From contig NZ_MUXN01000019.1 in assembly GCF_001995215.1 (NCBI RefSeq), positions 1 through 64,000 of the forward strand: a stretch of DNA of 64,000 nucleotides, given 5' to 3'. Position 1 is the stretch's first letter. Every line of letters starts with the position of its first letter. Position numbers and translations under genes: made by a program. Source of the stretch: Amycolatopsis azurea DSM 43854. GTDB lineage: Bacteria; Actinomycetota; Actinomycetes; Mycobacteriales; Pseudonocardiaceae. Of this stretch, positions 1 through 8,046 are shown piece after piece. Under the pieces are notes generated by a model that saw only the letters and a program-made list of their open reading frames with translations, was not told the DNA's origin and did not search any database.

Positions 1-95
1 TCCCCGACACCCCCTCCCGATACGCTGGTGCGGGGCGCGCCCCCCCTGGGACGGGTGGGGGGTGGGGTTAGCGCGCGGCGAGGGGAAAGTGCTGG

Positions 96-1313
96 TCAGA
101 GCGGCGGGGTGCACGAGGCCAGGCGCCTGGTGAGGAAGCGGCGTCGCGGTTCCGAGCACGGCAGGGTGAGCGCCCGCCGGTAGTGGCCCGCGGCCCGCGC
201 AGGGTCGCCGGCACGCAGCCAGAGCGCGCCGAGAACGGCGGGCAGCAGCGTGTAGTCCGGCAGGTCGGCCTCGACGGCTTCGAGTTCGGCGATCCCCGCG
301 AAAGCACCGTCCACCATCGAAAGCGCGATCGCGCGGTTCAGCCGCGCCACCGGTGACGGGCGCAGCGCCAGCAGGTCGTCGTACAGGCCGACGATCCGCC
401 GCCAGTCCGGCGGCGGGGCCGCGCTGTGGCACAACGCGATCGCCGCCTCGACGTGGAACGCCGACATCTCCGGCCCGGTGCACGCCCGCTCGAACAGCCG
501 CGTCCCCTCCGCGATCATCGCGTGGTCCCAGCGGTCCCGGTCCTGTTCGTCGAGCAGCAGCAGATCACCGTCCCGGTCGACCCGCGCGGGCAGCCTGCTC
601 GCCTGGAGCAGCATCAGCGCGACCAGCGCCCGCACCCTCGGCAGATCCGTCTTCGGCTCGGCCAGCAGCAGCCGGCCCAGCCGGATCGCCTCGCCGCACA
701 GTTCGCCGCGCACCGCGACCTCGCCGGCCGTCGCGTCGTAGCCCTCGTTGAACAACAGGTAGAGCACGGCCAGCACACTGTCCACTCTGGACTCCAGTGC
801 GTCCGGGCCGGGCAGTGTGAGCGGTCTCCCGGACTCCCGCAACCACTTCTTCGCTCGCACGAGCCGCTGCGCCACGGTCGCCGGTTTCGTCAGCAAGGCC
901 GCCGCGATCTCGTTCACCCCGAGCCCGCCGACGGTCTTCAGCGTCAGCGCCACCTGCGACACCGTCGGCAGCGCGGGATGACAGCACAGCAACATCAGCA
1001 CGAGTTCGTCGTCCGTGCGCCGATCGACCTCGAAACCGTCGAGTTCCCCGAGCCGCGGCAGCAGCGCGCGCAGCGTCTGTTCGCGCCGGACGACGTCAAT
1101 CGCCCGGTTCCGGGCGGCCCGGAACAGCCAGCCCCGCGGATTGTCCGGCACCCCGCACTGCGGCCAGGTGCGCAAGGCCTGTTCCAGCGCGTCCGCGACG
1201 GCCTCTTCGGCCAGATCCAGCCGTTCGGGGCCGAGCACCCTGGCCAGCGTGGCGACGATCCGCCCGGCGCTGTGCCGGAACAGATGCTCCACCACGCCGG
1301 CCGGGCGGCTCAC
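96..1313 (-). CDS. ECF sigma factor, ECF42-type with C-terminal TPR-like domain
   Basis: An extracytoplasmic-function sigma factor of 405 residues, about twice the length of a plain ECF sigma. Region 2 is visible near residues 10-75 (LAEEAVADALEQAL, then DNPRGWLFRAARNRAIDVVR). Region 4 follows near 110-160 (LPTVSQVALTLKTVGGLGV..EIAAALLTKPATVAQRLVRAKKWLRE). The long C-terminal half carries the AVLYLLFNEGYDAT motif and helical repeats typical of the ECF42 group. That group lacks a classical anti-sigma factor and is usually encoded beside YCII/DGPF genes, as here. The GTG start overlaps the stop of the upstream YCII gene (GTGA), so the three genes are probably translationally coupled. The signal it responds to is unknown. 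Confidence 0.9.
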   Translation of the reverse strand: MSRPAGVVEHLFRHSAGRIVATLARVLGPERLDLAEEAVADALEQALRTWPQCGVPDNPRGWLFRAARNRAIDVVRREQTLRALLPRLGELDGFEVDRRTDDELVLMLLCCHPALPTVSQVALTLKTVGGLGVNEIAAALLTKPATVAQRLVRAKKWLRESGRPLTLPGPDALESRVDSVLAVLYLLFNEGYDATAGEVAVRGELCGEAIRLGRLLLAEPKTDLPRVRALVALMLLQASRLPARVDRDGDLLLLDEQDRDRWDHAMIAEGTRLFERACTGPEMSAFHVEAAIALCHSAAPPPDWRRIVGLYDDLLALRPSPVARLNRAIALSMVDGAFAGIAELEAVEADLPDYTLLPAVLGALWLRAGDPARAAGHYRRALTLPCSEPRRRFLTRRLASCTPPL

Positions 1314-1684
1314 GACAGTCCGAAGCGGCTCAGGTGTTCCTCGCGTGGTGTGTCGAGGTCGAGCGCGATCTCGCTGACCACGAACATCCCGACGCCGTCC
1401 ACCGCGATCGGATGCGTCTCGAACAGCTTCGCCGCTTCGTCGAGACCAGCGGCTTCGACCACGAGATACCCGGCGACGATCTCGCTGGCCTCGGTGTACG
1501 GGCCGTCGGTGATCGCCCCGGCGCGCACCACCCGCGATTCCGGGTCCAGCCCGGCGGCCGCGACCAGCTTTCCGGACGCCCGCAGTTCCTCCTGCCAGGC
1601 GAAGTACCGTTCGATGCCGTCACCGGCGGGCTCCGCCGACGAAGTGTCCCGCGGAAAGGTCATCAGACCGACGAACTTCGGCAT
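1310..1684 (-). CDS. YCII-related (DGPF) protein
   Basis: A YCII/DGPF-family protein of 124 residues with the hallmark TDGPYTEASEIVAGYLVVEA in its centre. The family forms dimeric ferredoxin-like alpha/beta folds; its biochemical role is not established. The start is the ATG that overlaps the stop of the preceding paralogue (ATGA), and its own stop overlaps the sigma factor start. The frame stays open upstream to 2101, but that stretch reads through the paralogue out of frame and is not coding. The linkage to an ECF42 sigma factor is a recurring arrangement, so it probably acts with or is controlled by that sigma factor. Confidence 0.88.
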   Translation of the reverse strand: MPKFVGLMTFPRDTSSAEPAGDGIERYFAWQEELRASGKLVAAAGLDPESRVVRAGAITDGPYTEASEIVAGYLVVEAAGLDEAAKLFETHPIAVDGVGMFVVSEIALDLDTPREEHLSRFGLS

Positions 1685-2043
1685 CAGTCCTCGCAACCGC
1701 GATCGCCGACCTTGCGCACCTCGATCGGCCCGAACTCCAGATGCGGGTGCGTCGCGAAGATCTTCTCCGCCTGGTCGAGGTCCGCGGCTTCGATCACCTG
1801 GTAGCCGCCGACGATCTCGGTGGCCTCGGTGTGCGGTCCGTCGGTCGCGCCGATCTCGCCGCCGCCCGAGGCACGCAGCACCCGGCCGCTCCTCGACAGG
1901 CCGCCGCCACCGACGAACCTGCCCTCCTTCGTGCGCTCGTCCGCCCAGGCCACGTAGTTCTCGAGCACGCGTTGTGCTTCGTCGGGGCCGAGGTGGTCGT
2001 GCGAGTCCTTCGTCGCGCGGATGAAACCGATGTAGTGCGGCAT
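1684..2043 (-). CDS. YCII-related (DGPF) protein, first gene of sigma operon
   Basis: The first gene of the three-gene sigma operon, 119 residues, with TDGPHTEATEIVGGYQVIEA near residues 66-85. It is a paralogue of the next gene, sharing the DGP-[HY]-TEA-EIV-GY core. ATG start with GGGAGG about 6 bases upstream. The overlapping stop/start with the downstream paralogue points to one transcript. The operon promoter should lie in the 2044-2104 gap; I could not assign it to a specific sigma consensus. Function beyond family membership is unknown. Confidence 0.88.
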   Translation of the reverse strand: MPHYIGFIRATKDSHDHLGPDEAQRVLENYVAWADERTKEGRFVGGGGLSRSGRVLRASGGGEIGATDGPHTEATEIVGGYQVIEAADLDQAEKIFATHPHLEFGPIEVRKVGDRGCED

Positions 2044-2104
2044 GGCGTCCTCCCTGGGAATCGATGGTCCCTAGACGAACGAGCCCGCCGCAAATCGACA
2101 CTCG

Positions 2105-2386
2105 TCAATAGCGGAAAAGCCGGTCGTGCAGTTCACGCTGCCGCGCGAACCAGGCACCCAGCCTGGTCCGGCGGCGACGGCGGTTCAGCACCTGCCGGAT
2201 TTCGCGCACGCACTCCGCCCTCTCGTGGGGTGTGAAGGACTTCCCGGTCAGGAGGACGGCGTAGTGGCCTTCCGGGCAGCGTCCGGACACGGAGATCATT
2301 CCCGGGGTCAGGTTGTCGACGGAGTCGATCGCACCGACTCCGATCACGGACCGCCGGTCGCAGGTCGGGCAGTAGACGACGAACAT
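2105..2386 (-). CDS. small zinc-ribbon-like hypothetical protein
   Basis: A 93-residue protein I do not recognise by name. It has two Cys pairs or half-pairs (YCPTC near the N-terminus and RCPEGH near residue 37) that look like a small zinc ribbon, and a basic C-terminal helix (VLNRRRRRTRLGAWFARQREL). It starts one base after the stop of the MarR-GNAT gene and is surely co-transcribed with it. Nucleic-acid binding is possible from the ribbon plus basic tail, but that is inference. Confidence 0.75.
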   Translation of the reverse strand: MFVVYCPTCDRRSVIGVGAIDSVDNLTPGMISVSGRCPEGHYAVLLTGKSFTPHERAECVREIRQVLNRRRRRTRLGAWFARQRELHDRLFRY

Positions 2387-2387
2387 G

Positions 2388-3311
2388 TCACAACTCCAGC
2401 CGCCAGGTCTCCCCGGTCAGCTCGTGCCCGAAACCGGGGATCGTCTGTTCACCGACCAGCCGGAAGCCGGCCTTCCGGTAGATCGCCCTCGCCGCGTCCA
2501 GCAGCGAGACCGTCCAGAGCTCCATCGCCGGGTAGCCGGACGCCCTGGCGAACTCGACGCACTCGGCGACCAGGCGTTTCCCGACTCCGTGTCCCCGCGC
2601 GGCCGGTTCGAGGAGCAGCATCCGCAGCTTCGCGGTGACGCCGTCTTCGGCGGGCATGCAGAAGACGCTGCCGACGCGCTCCCCGTCGAGTTCGGCGATC
2701 CAACCCGCTTGGCGGGGCTCGCCGCGGTTGTCGACGTATTCCGCGACGACCCGGGCGACGAGGGCTTCGAAGCGTTCGTCCCAGCCGTACTCGCGGGAGT
2801 ACAGGACGCCGTGGCGGTGGACCACCCAGCCGAAGTCGCCCGGCCGGGGCGGCCGCAGGACCAGCGTGGGATCAGAAGCGCGCTCGCCGACCAGCGAGGT
2901 GATCGTGTCCATCGCTCCGAGCAGCCGCTTCTGCTCGTCGTCGCCGAACCGGCCGAGTAGCGAGCCGATCCGGTCCACCGATCGCTCGTCGAGGACGGCG
3001 AAGGCCTTACGGCCGTTCTCGGTCAGCCGGACGATCTGACGTCGAGCGTCCTCTTCGCTGCGTTCGCGCGTGAGAAGACCTCGGTCTTCGAGCCTCGCGA
3101 GCAGCCTGCTCGCGTAACCGGCGTCGAGGTCGAGACGTTTACGCAGGTCGGTGACCTGGGTCGGGTCCTGCTGCGCGAGTTCGAAGATGACCCGGGCTTC
3201 GCTCAAGGAGTACTCGGCGTCGGCCGGTCCTTCGTCGAGGATGCCGATCACGCCGGTGTACAGGCGGTTGAAGGCCCGGACGGTCGCCACCCGGTCCGCG
3301 GGACGATTCAT
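2388..3311 (-). CDS. MarR-type regulator fused to GNAT acetyltransferase
   Basis: A 307-residue two-domain protein. Residues 1-150 are a MarR winged helix (YSLSEARVIFELAQ, then LDAGYASRLLARLEDRGLLTRERSEEDARRQIVRLTENGRKAF). Residues 155-307 are a GNAT acetyltransferase with the acetyl-CoA loop LEPAARGHGVGKRLV. This fusion is a known actinobacterial and proteobacterial architecture in which the enzyme domain may sense or modify the same substrate that controls DNA binding. ATG start. A perfect 13-bp palindrome just upstream (3333-3345) suggests autoregulation. It is followed one base later by the zinc-ribbon gene. Confidence 0.92.
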   Translation of the reverse strand: MNRPADRVATVRAFNRLYTGVIGILDEGPADAEYSLSEARVIFELAQQDPTQVTDLRKRLDLDAGYASRLLARLEDRGLLTRERSEEDARRQIVRLTENGRKAFAVLDERSVDRIGSLLGRFGDDEQKRLLGAMDTITSLVGERASDPTLVLRPPRPGDFGWVVHRHGVLYSREYGWDERFEALVARVVAEYVDNRGEPRQAGWIAELDGERVGSVFCMPAEDGVTAKLRMLLLEPAARGHGVGKRLVAECVEFARASGYPAMELWTVSLLDAARAIYRKAGFRLVGEQTIPGFGHELTGETWRLEL

Positions 3312-3332
3312 TTGACCACCTCAACAGATTCG

Positions 3333-3345
3333 TTGACTGAGTCAA
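3333..3345. promoter_or_regulatory. putative MarR operator overlapping -35
   Basis: TTGACTGAGTCAA is a perfect palindrome (TTGACT, central G, AGTCAA) 22 bases upstream of the MarR-GNAT start. The same hexamer TTGACT can serve as a -35 box on the minus strand, so binding there would block transcription. A second loose inverted repeat, TCAACAGATTCGTTGA, lies next to it, on the start-codon side. Autoregulation is inferred from position. Confidence 0.5.
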
Positions 3346-3405
3346 ACATTACTCCGCGAAGCGGTGAAGGCAAGAAATTTCCGAAAGGGTCCGGACATAT
3401 GGAAA

Positions 3406-3448
3406 CCCCGTGATGCTGCCAGGTCGGGGGTCCGCCAGCATCACGGGG
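3406..3448 (-). terminator. hairpin terminator after the 49-aa gene
   Basis: Arms CCCCGTGATGCTG (3406-3418) and CAGCATCACGGGG (3436-3448) are perfectly complementary over 13 bp with a 17-base loop. Read on the minus strand the hairpin is followed by TTTCC. It lies about 100 bases past the stop of the small gene at 3549-3698 and upstream of the MarR-GNAT promoter, so it insulates the two. Confidence 0.65.
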
Positions 3449-3548
3449 TCGTAGTGGGTATCGACGCCGCGTTCCGCGGCGTTACACCTCACGCACTATG
3501 TGTCGTAGGTCACTCGAATGGGCGACACCTACAACGGTTGTTGTCGGG

Positions 3549-3698
3549 TCAGCGCATGTGTGTGTGATGCGCCTGGGAGATAGCGATGAGCTCCTGACGA
3601 ACGGTCGCGGTGGCCGCGGTGTCGATCGCCCGGTTCAGGGCCCGGCGAGTGCGAGCCTCGGCGCGACGGGCACGGAGCTTGGCGGCGATGTTGTTCAT
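3549..3698 (-). CDS. conserved small Arg/Ala-rich protein (49 aa)
   Basis: A short gene easily missed by length cut-offs. It reads MNNIAAKLRARRAEARTRRA and continues LNRAIDTAATATVRQELIAI to a TGA after HHTHMR. The ATG at 3698 follows an AAGGGG ribosome site (on the plus strand CCCCTT at 3712-3717) at about 13 bases; codon use is GC-rich at third positions until the last few codons. The protein is a basic amphipathic helix pair with no membrane segment. I recall similar short proteins as common in Pseudonocardiaceae, without an assigned function. It is monocistronic and ends at the 3406-3448 hairpin. Confidence 0.68.
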   Translation of the reverse strand: MNNIAAKLRARRAEARTRRALNRAIDTAATATVRQELIAISQAHHTHMR

Positions 3699-3929
3699 CG
3701 GTTTAAGTCATCCCCTTGAGGGTCTTGTGTCTCGGTGGCTGTGCTTCTAGTATGCACCCTTTTTCACAAGGAAGCCAACGATTATCCGGTGATGTGGCAC
3801 ACCTGCCGATGAATCATCGGCAACGAGAGTGGAAATCCGGAGAGATTTGGTGTCGCCGGTCACTTCTTGGTAACGCTAAGCGTCTCTAGCGCCGCTCCGA
3901 TACGGCCCCGTACACCCGTATGGAGCAGC

Positions 3930-4148
3930 TCAAGGCCGTCGGCCGAACGCGTAGAGCACCTCTGGCTCGAGCGCCGAAGTTTCATCGGCGCGCAGAAGGG
4001 CCGCCAAAGCGCCGATATGGGTGTTTCGGAAGGTTTGAGACCGCTGGGGTGTGAGGGCGGCCACGGCATCGTGATGGGTCCCGTGGGCATGGGCTTCCCA
4101 GGCATGGTCGAGGTCGCGGGCGTCGTAGTCGCTGGCCCGCGTAGCCCT
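3930..4148 (-). pseudogene. possible decayed coding fragment or intergenic repeat
   Basis: The gap 3699-4192 holds no convincing intact gene. Within it, one minus-strand frame is open for 73 codons between a TAG and a TGA, with GC-rich third positions and plausible residues (ARDLDHAWEAHAHGTHHDAV, later NTHIGALAALLRADETSALE). It has no start codon with a ribosome site. It may be the remnant of a gene, or an intergenic repeat of this lineage; I cannot name a parent family. The first 150 bases of the gap are AT-richer and probably carry the promoter of the 49-residue gene. Confidence 0.25.
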
Positions 4149-4192
4149 CTATACGGCTTTCTAGTTTCCTTGCTAGAGAAGGCCAGAGAGGC

Positions 4193-5389
4193 TTAGTCCC
4201 GGCCGAGCAAGTAGTGGCCGAAATGCGGGACGGTGAAGGCGATGTGGCCGCGCTCGGCGGAGTAGACCAGGCCCTTCTTCATCAGGCTGTCCCGCGCCGG
4301 CGACAGCGACGAAGGCTTCCGCCCCAGGTAGACGGCCACATCGGCGGTACCGGCGGCCTCGTCCCTGCCCTGGGTCAGCTCGGCCATCGCGATCAGGTAC
4401 TCACGTTCGGCGGGCGTCGCGCGCTCGTAACGGGAGCCGAAGAAGCCGACCGCGAGTTCCGATTCGGCCTCCGGGGCGGCGACCTGGACGTCCTTCACGG
4501 TGATCGGGTCCGCGGGCGCGGCGTCCCAAGCCGCCTTGCCGTACGCCTGGATGAAGTACGGGTAGCCGCCGGACGCGTCGAACAGGGCGTCCAGCGCCTC
4601 CGGTTCGATGCCCGCGTCCTCGCGTTCGATGGGCGCCATCACCGCGAGGTCGGCGTCTTCGCGCTCGAGCCTGTCGATGCGCGCGTAGCGGAAGAGGCGC
4701 TCCGAGTACGACTTCGACGCCGAGAGGACGGCGGGCACGTGTGGCAGCCCAGCGCCGACCACGACCAGCGGCGCCCCGGACTGCGAGAGTTCGTGGCAGG
4801 CGGCGCAGAGCGCGGAAACGTCTTCGGGCAGCAGATCCTGGATCTCGTCGATCAGCAGCGCGACCCCGGTGCCGACGTCGGCGGCCAGCTCCGCGACCTC
4901 GGTGAACAGCTCGACCAGGTCGATCTCGATGTCGCCCGAATCGGCGCGGCCCTGGGCGGCGGGCACGTCGATGCCCGGCTGCCAGCGGTCACGGAGCTTC
5001 GCGTCCGGCTTGTTGGCGCGCAGCGCGAACGCCTTGAGCACGCCGAGCACCTGCTCGACGCGGTCCGGCGCACGATGACGCACGGCGAGGTCGCGGATCG
5101 CGCGGTGCAACGCGGCCGAAAGCGGCCGCCTTAGTTCGGTGTCCGGGCGGGCTTCGATCTTGCCCGCGCCCCAGCCGTGCTTGATGGCCTTCGAGCGCAG
5201 TTCGCCCAGGAGCACGGTCTTCCCCACGCCGCGCAGGCCGGTCAGCATCAGGCTGCGTTCCGGTCTTCCGCGGGCGACCCGTTCGAGTACGACCTCGAAG
5301 GCCTGGAGTTCGCGCACGCGACCTGCCAGTTCGGGCGGCCGTTGACCGGCGCCCGGGGCGAAGGGGTTGCGGATGGGATCCACTCTCAC
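4193..5389 (-). CDS. AAA/STAND-like ATP-binding protein
   Basis: A 398-residue P-loop ATPase. Walker A is LTGLRGVGKTVLL near residue 48 and Walker B is GVALLIDEIQDL near 175; GGYPYFIQAYG near 280 and a C-terminal winged-helix-like segment (YLGRKPSSLSPARDSLMKKGLV) follow. This order resembles archaeal-ATPase / Orc1-like AAA proteins found singly in actinobacteria. The GTG start begins VRVDPIRNPFAPGAG; a second GTG two codons later is possible. The partner is unknown; a DNA-related or regulatory ATPase role is inferred only from the fold. No obvious operon partner. Confidence 0.85.
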   Translation of the reverse strand: MRVDPIRNPFAPGAGQRPPELAGRVRELQAFEVVLERVARGRPERSLMLTGLRGVGKTVLLGELRSKAIKHGWGAGKIEARPDTELRRPLSAALHRAIRDLAVRHRAPDRVEQVLGVLKAFALRANKPDAKLRDRWQPGIDVPAAQGRADSGDIEIDLVELFTEVAELAADVGTGVALLIDEIQDLLPEDVSALCAACHELSQSGAPLVVVGAGLPHVPAVLSASKSYSERLFRYARIDRLEREDADLAVMAPIEREDAGIEPEALDALFDASGGYPYFIQAYGKAAWDAAPADPITVKDVQVAAPEAESELAVGFFGSRYERATPAEREYLIAMAELTQGRDEAAGTADVAVYLGRKPSSLSPARDSLMKKGLVYSAERGHIAFTVPHFGHYLLGRD

Positions 5390-5487
5390 ACGCTATCGGC
5401 GTTTCTAGCGTGGACCCGATATTCGGCGATATAAGCCTAGGGCGTGTCGCGCTGACGGAAAGACGGGTCTGCAGCCCCGCCCTCCGT

Positions 5488-6249
5488 TTACTCGCTCAGG
5501 TTGCGCTCGGCGTAGACCGCCATCGCGTCACGGATGTACTCCGCGGTGCCGGCGCCGTGCTTCTCGTCGTACTGCCCGTAGCGCGGGTCGTCGACATAGA
5601 GCTGCCCGAGACCGGCGAAGTAGCCCTTCGAGACGGCCCGCACGGCAGGCCGAAGCCACTCGTACAGTCGTCGCGTGATCGCCTGAGCCTCGTCACCGTC
5701 GGCGGGCAGCCCCTGGGCGCGTGCCTCGCCGAACGCGGCCGCGATGTCCTTCTGTTCCTGCTGGTGCGCCTTCTTGTCCTCGGCGCTCAGCGACTTCCAC
5801 CACCGGTCACCCTGCTTGTACGCGTCGGCGCCCCAGCGTTCGGTGACCTCCTTCTCGTACTTCGTGTGGTCGAAGCCGTCGAACACTTCCGTTGCCATCA
5901 GCCGTTCACCTCTCTCCGTTTTCTCCAAGGTCGTCCTGACCGATTCGATCTGCCGTCCGAGCCGCTGTCGCTCCTGCTCCAGCCACTTCAGGTGCGTGCG
6001 CAGCGCCGCCGTCGTGTCCTGCTCCCCTTCGAGCACCTCGCCGATCGCGGGCAGGCTCAGCCCGAGTTCGCGAAGCAGCAGGATCCGTTGCAGCCGCACC
6101 AGCGCGTCCTGGTCGTAGTAGCGGTATCCGTTGTTCCCCACCCGGCTCGGTTCGAGCAGCCCGATGTCGCCGTAGTGGCGTAGCGTGCGGCTCGTGGTCC
6201 CGGCCGAGCGGGCGATGTCCTGGATCGACCACTCCGTCTCGTTCGGCAT
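5488..6249 (-). CDS. MerR-family regulator with TipAS drug-binding domain
   Basis: A 253-residue TipAL-like regulator. Residues 5-75 form the MerR DNA-binding region (SIQDIARSAGTTSRTLRHYGDIGLLEPSR..GYRYYDQDALVRLQRI), then a coiled-coil dimer helix (LKWLEQERQRLGRQIESV). From about residue 115 comes a TipAS antibiotic-recognition domain (FDHTKYEKEVTERWGADAYKQ..WWKSLSAEDK). TipAS-type domains bind bulky cyclic or thiopeptide antibiotics and trigger promoter activation. I chose the ATG at 6249; a GTG two codons upstream is possible. It is transcribed away from the glycerophosphodiesterase, with a MerR-type operator between them. Confidence 0.9.
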   Translation of the reverse strand: MPNETEWSIQDIARSAGTTSRTLRHYGDIGLLEPSRVGNNGYRYYDQDALVRLQRILLLRELGLSLPAIGEVLEGEQDTTAALRTHLKWLEQERQRLGRQIESVRTTLEKTERGERLMATEVFDGFDHTKYEKEVTERWGADAYKQGDRWWKSLSAEDKKAHQQEQKDIAAAFGEARAQGLPADGDEAQAITRRLYEWLRPAVRAVSKGYFAGLGQLYVDDPRYGQYDEKHGAGTAEYIRDAMAVYAERNLSE

Positions 6250-6266
6250 GTCCACGAAGGTAGAGG

Positions 6267-6281
6267 TTGACGTTGCGTCAA
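6267..6281. promoter_or_regulatory. MerR/TipA-type operator in divergent promoter
   Basis: TTGACGTTGCGTCAA is a perfect palindrome (TTGACG, TTG, CGTCAA) between the MerR gene and the glycerophosphodiesterase. MerR activators bind palindromes in stretched promoters, and TGACGTTGCGTCA is close to operators known for TipAL-like regulators. On the minus strand it also supplies a TTGACG -35 for the merR gene. Assignment rests on position and symmetry. Confidence 0.65.
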
Positions 6282-6320
6282 AGTCAATCGAAGTTCACCC
6301 GACCGTGGCATGGTTCACGA

Positions 6321-7352
6321 ATGAAGACATTCGCGCTGGTCATGGCCGCTGCGCTGACCCTCGGCACGGCCGGGGCCGCCGACGCTCATCCGCGTCGCGC
6401 CTTCGACATCCAGGCCCACCGCGGCGGGCTCGGCCTCACGGTCGAGAGCACGCTCGCGTCGTTCGGCAAGGCGCTGGAGCTGGGGGTGACCACGCTCGAA
6501 CTGGACCTGCAGATCACCAAGGACGGTCGCGAGGTGATCACCCACGACCGCAAGACGACGGCCGCGAAGTGCCGCGACACCGCGCCCGCGACGCCCGGCG
6601 ACCCGGCGTACCCGTATGTCGGCAAGTACGTGAAGGACCTGACGTTCGCGCAGGTCCGCACGCTGGACTGCGGTTCGATCCGGCAGCCCGCGCACCCCGG
6701 CCAGACGCTCTCCCCCGGCGCCAAGATGCCGACGCTGGCCGAGCTGTTCCAGCTCGCGCGCGACCACCGCGCCTGGAGCGTCAAGTTCAACATCGAGACC
6801 AAGGTCGAGGCCGCCGCTCCGCAGGAGACCGCGCCGCGCGAGCAGTTCGTCCAGCGGGCGGTGCGCGAGATCCTGCGTGGCGGCTTCGCGCACAACGTCA
6901 CGGTCCAGAGCTTCGACTGGGGCGCCCTGATGCTCCTGCGCGAGGTCGCGCCGTGGATTCCGACGGTCGCGCTCACACAGCCGGAGTTCCTGCAGGCCGG
7001 GCAGCCCGGCAAGTCGCCGTGGCTCGGCGGGCTCGACATCGACGACTTCGGCGGCAGCCCCGTCCGCGCGGTGAAGTCGTTCGGTGCGAGTGCTCTTTCG
7101 CCGGTGCACGGCAACCCCCAAGGTGGGAAGGTCGGCGACCCCGACTACCGGCCGTTCACGACGAAGGCGCTGGTCACCGAGGCGCATCGCGCGGGCATCA
7201 AGGTCGTGCCGTGGACGATCGACGACCCGGCCACCATGCACAAGCTCATCGACGACGGCGTCGACGGCATCATCACCGACTATCCGGACCGCTTGCGGGA
7301 CGTCGCGGCCGACCGCGGCTTCAAGCTGCCGAGGGCGTATCCGGCCCGCTAG
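6321..7352 (+). CDS. glpQ: secreted glycerophosphodiester phosphodiesterase
   Basis: A GP-PDE that hydrolyses glycerophosphodiesters to glycerol-3-phosphate and an alcohol. The start at 6321 gives a clean Sec signal peptide (MKTFALVMAAALTLGTAGAA, cleavage near ADA-HP); a longer frame from 6267 overlaps the operator and is unlikely. Catalytic TIM-barrel motifs are present: QAHRGG just after the signal peptide, LELDLQITKDGREVITHD near residue 60, and IDDGVDGIITDYPD near the C-terminus. The family is Ca-dependent, and this copy should act outside the membrane on lipid head groups. It is divergent from the TipA-like regulator, which may also control it. Confidence 0.88.
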   Translation: MKTFALVMAAALTLGTAGAADAHPRRAFDIQAHRGGLGLTVESTLASFGKALELGVTTLELDLQITKDGREVITHDRKTTAAKCRDTAPATPGDPAYPYVGKYVKDLTFAQVRTLDCGSIRQPAHPGQTLSPGAKMPTLAELFQLARDHRAWSVKFNIETKVEAAAPQETAPREQFVQRAVREILRGGFAHNVTVQSFDWGALMLLREVAPWIPTVALTQPEFLQAGQPGKSPWLGGLDIDDFGGSPVRAVKSFGASALSPVHGNPQGGKVGDPDYRPFTTKALVTEAHRAGIKVVPWTIDDPATMHKLIDDGVDGIITDYPDRLRDVAADRGFKLPRAYPAR

Positions 7353-7482
7353 CGAAATCTAGCGCCATCTAGTGTCAGAGAAATATTTTCGGATACTCCG
7401 TTAGCGCGGTTCGGCGGCGTGGCGGGCGGGAAGACTGGGGATAGGTTTGTTTCCCGGGCCCGGATCCAGAAAGGTTACGACC

Positions 7483-7986
7483 GTGATTCTCCGTCGCGTC
7501 GCACGTCCGCTCCTCGCCGCGATCTTCATTTCCGGCGGGATCGGCGCGCTGAGGGACACCCAGGGGCACGCCAAGGCCGTGGAGCCGTTCCTCGCCGGGT
7601 CCTTCGACAAGCTGGAGGGCGTGGTGCCGGAATCGGTGCCGCGCGATCCCGCCACCCTCGTCCGGATCGACGCCGCGGTGAAGGTCGGCGCCGGCGTCGC
7701 GCTCGCCGCGGGCAAGGCGCCGCGGCTGGCCTCGCTGCTGCTGCTCGGCAGCCTCGTCCCGACGACGCTCGCCGCGCACCGGTTCTGGGAGGTCAAGGAA
7801 CCGGCCGAACGTCAGCAGCAGCAGATCCAGTTCATCAAGAACGCCGGTCTCGCCGGCGGCCTGCTGCTGGCCGCCGCCGACACCGCAGGCAAGCCTTCGC
7901 TCGGCTGGCGTGCCCGGCGCGCCGCGTCGAAGACGGAGAAGCGCGCCGAGAAGCTGGCGAAGAAGGCCGAGAAGGCCATCAAGTAA
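7483..7986 (+). CDS. DoxX-like membrane protein
   Basis: A DoxX-family integral membrane protein of 167 residues. I chose the GTG at 7483 because AGAAAGG lies about 8 bases upstream and because it starts directly at the conserved RRVARPLLAAIFISGGI segment; a TTG at 7447 is in frame but has no ribosome site. About four membrane segments are visible (LLAAIFISGGIGAL, IDAAVKVGAGVALA, LASLLLLGSLVPTT, NAGLAGGLLLAAADT), then a Lys/Ala-rich cytosolic tail (KTEKRAEKLAKKAEKAIK). DoxX proteins are linked to thiol or redox homeostasis, but this copy has no diagnostic partner. A palindromic repeat follows. Confidence 0.85.
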   Translation: MILRRVARPLLAAIFISGGIGALRDTQGHAKAVEPFLAGSFDKLEGVVPESVPRDPATLVRIDAAVKVGAGVALAAGKAPRLASLLLLGSLVPTTLAAHRFWEVKEPAERQQQQIQFIKNAGLAGGLLLAAADTAGKPSLGWRARRAASKTEKRAEKLAKKAEKAIK

Positions 7987-7991
7987 CGCCC

Positions 7992-8040
7992 GCGTTTAGT
8001 CCTCTGGATGCGTATGAGGCGCATCCAGAGGACCAAACGC
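7992..8040. repeat. dispersed palindrome copy 1 (GTCCTCTGGATG core)
   Basis: Arms 7992-8012 and 8020-8040 pair over 21 positions with one mismatch and a 7-base loop; the core is GTCCTCTGGATGCG / CGCATCCAGAGGAC. It sits between two convergent genes, where it could serve as a bidirectional terminator. The same core recurs at 26963-27023 and 54286-54348. Confidence 0.8.
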
Positions 8041-8046
8041 GTGGGG

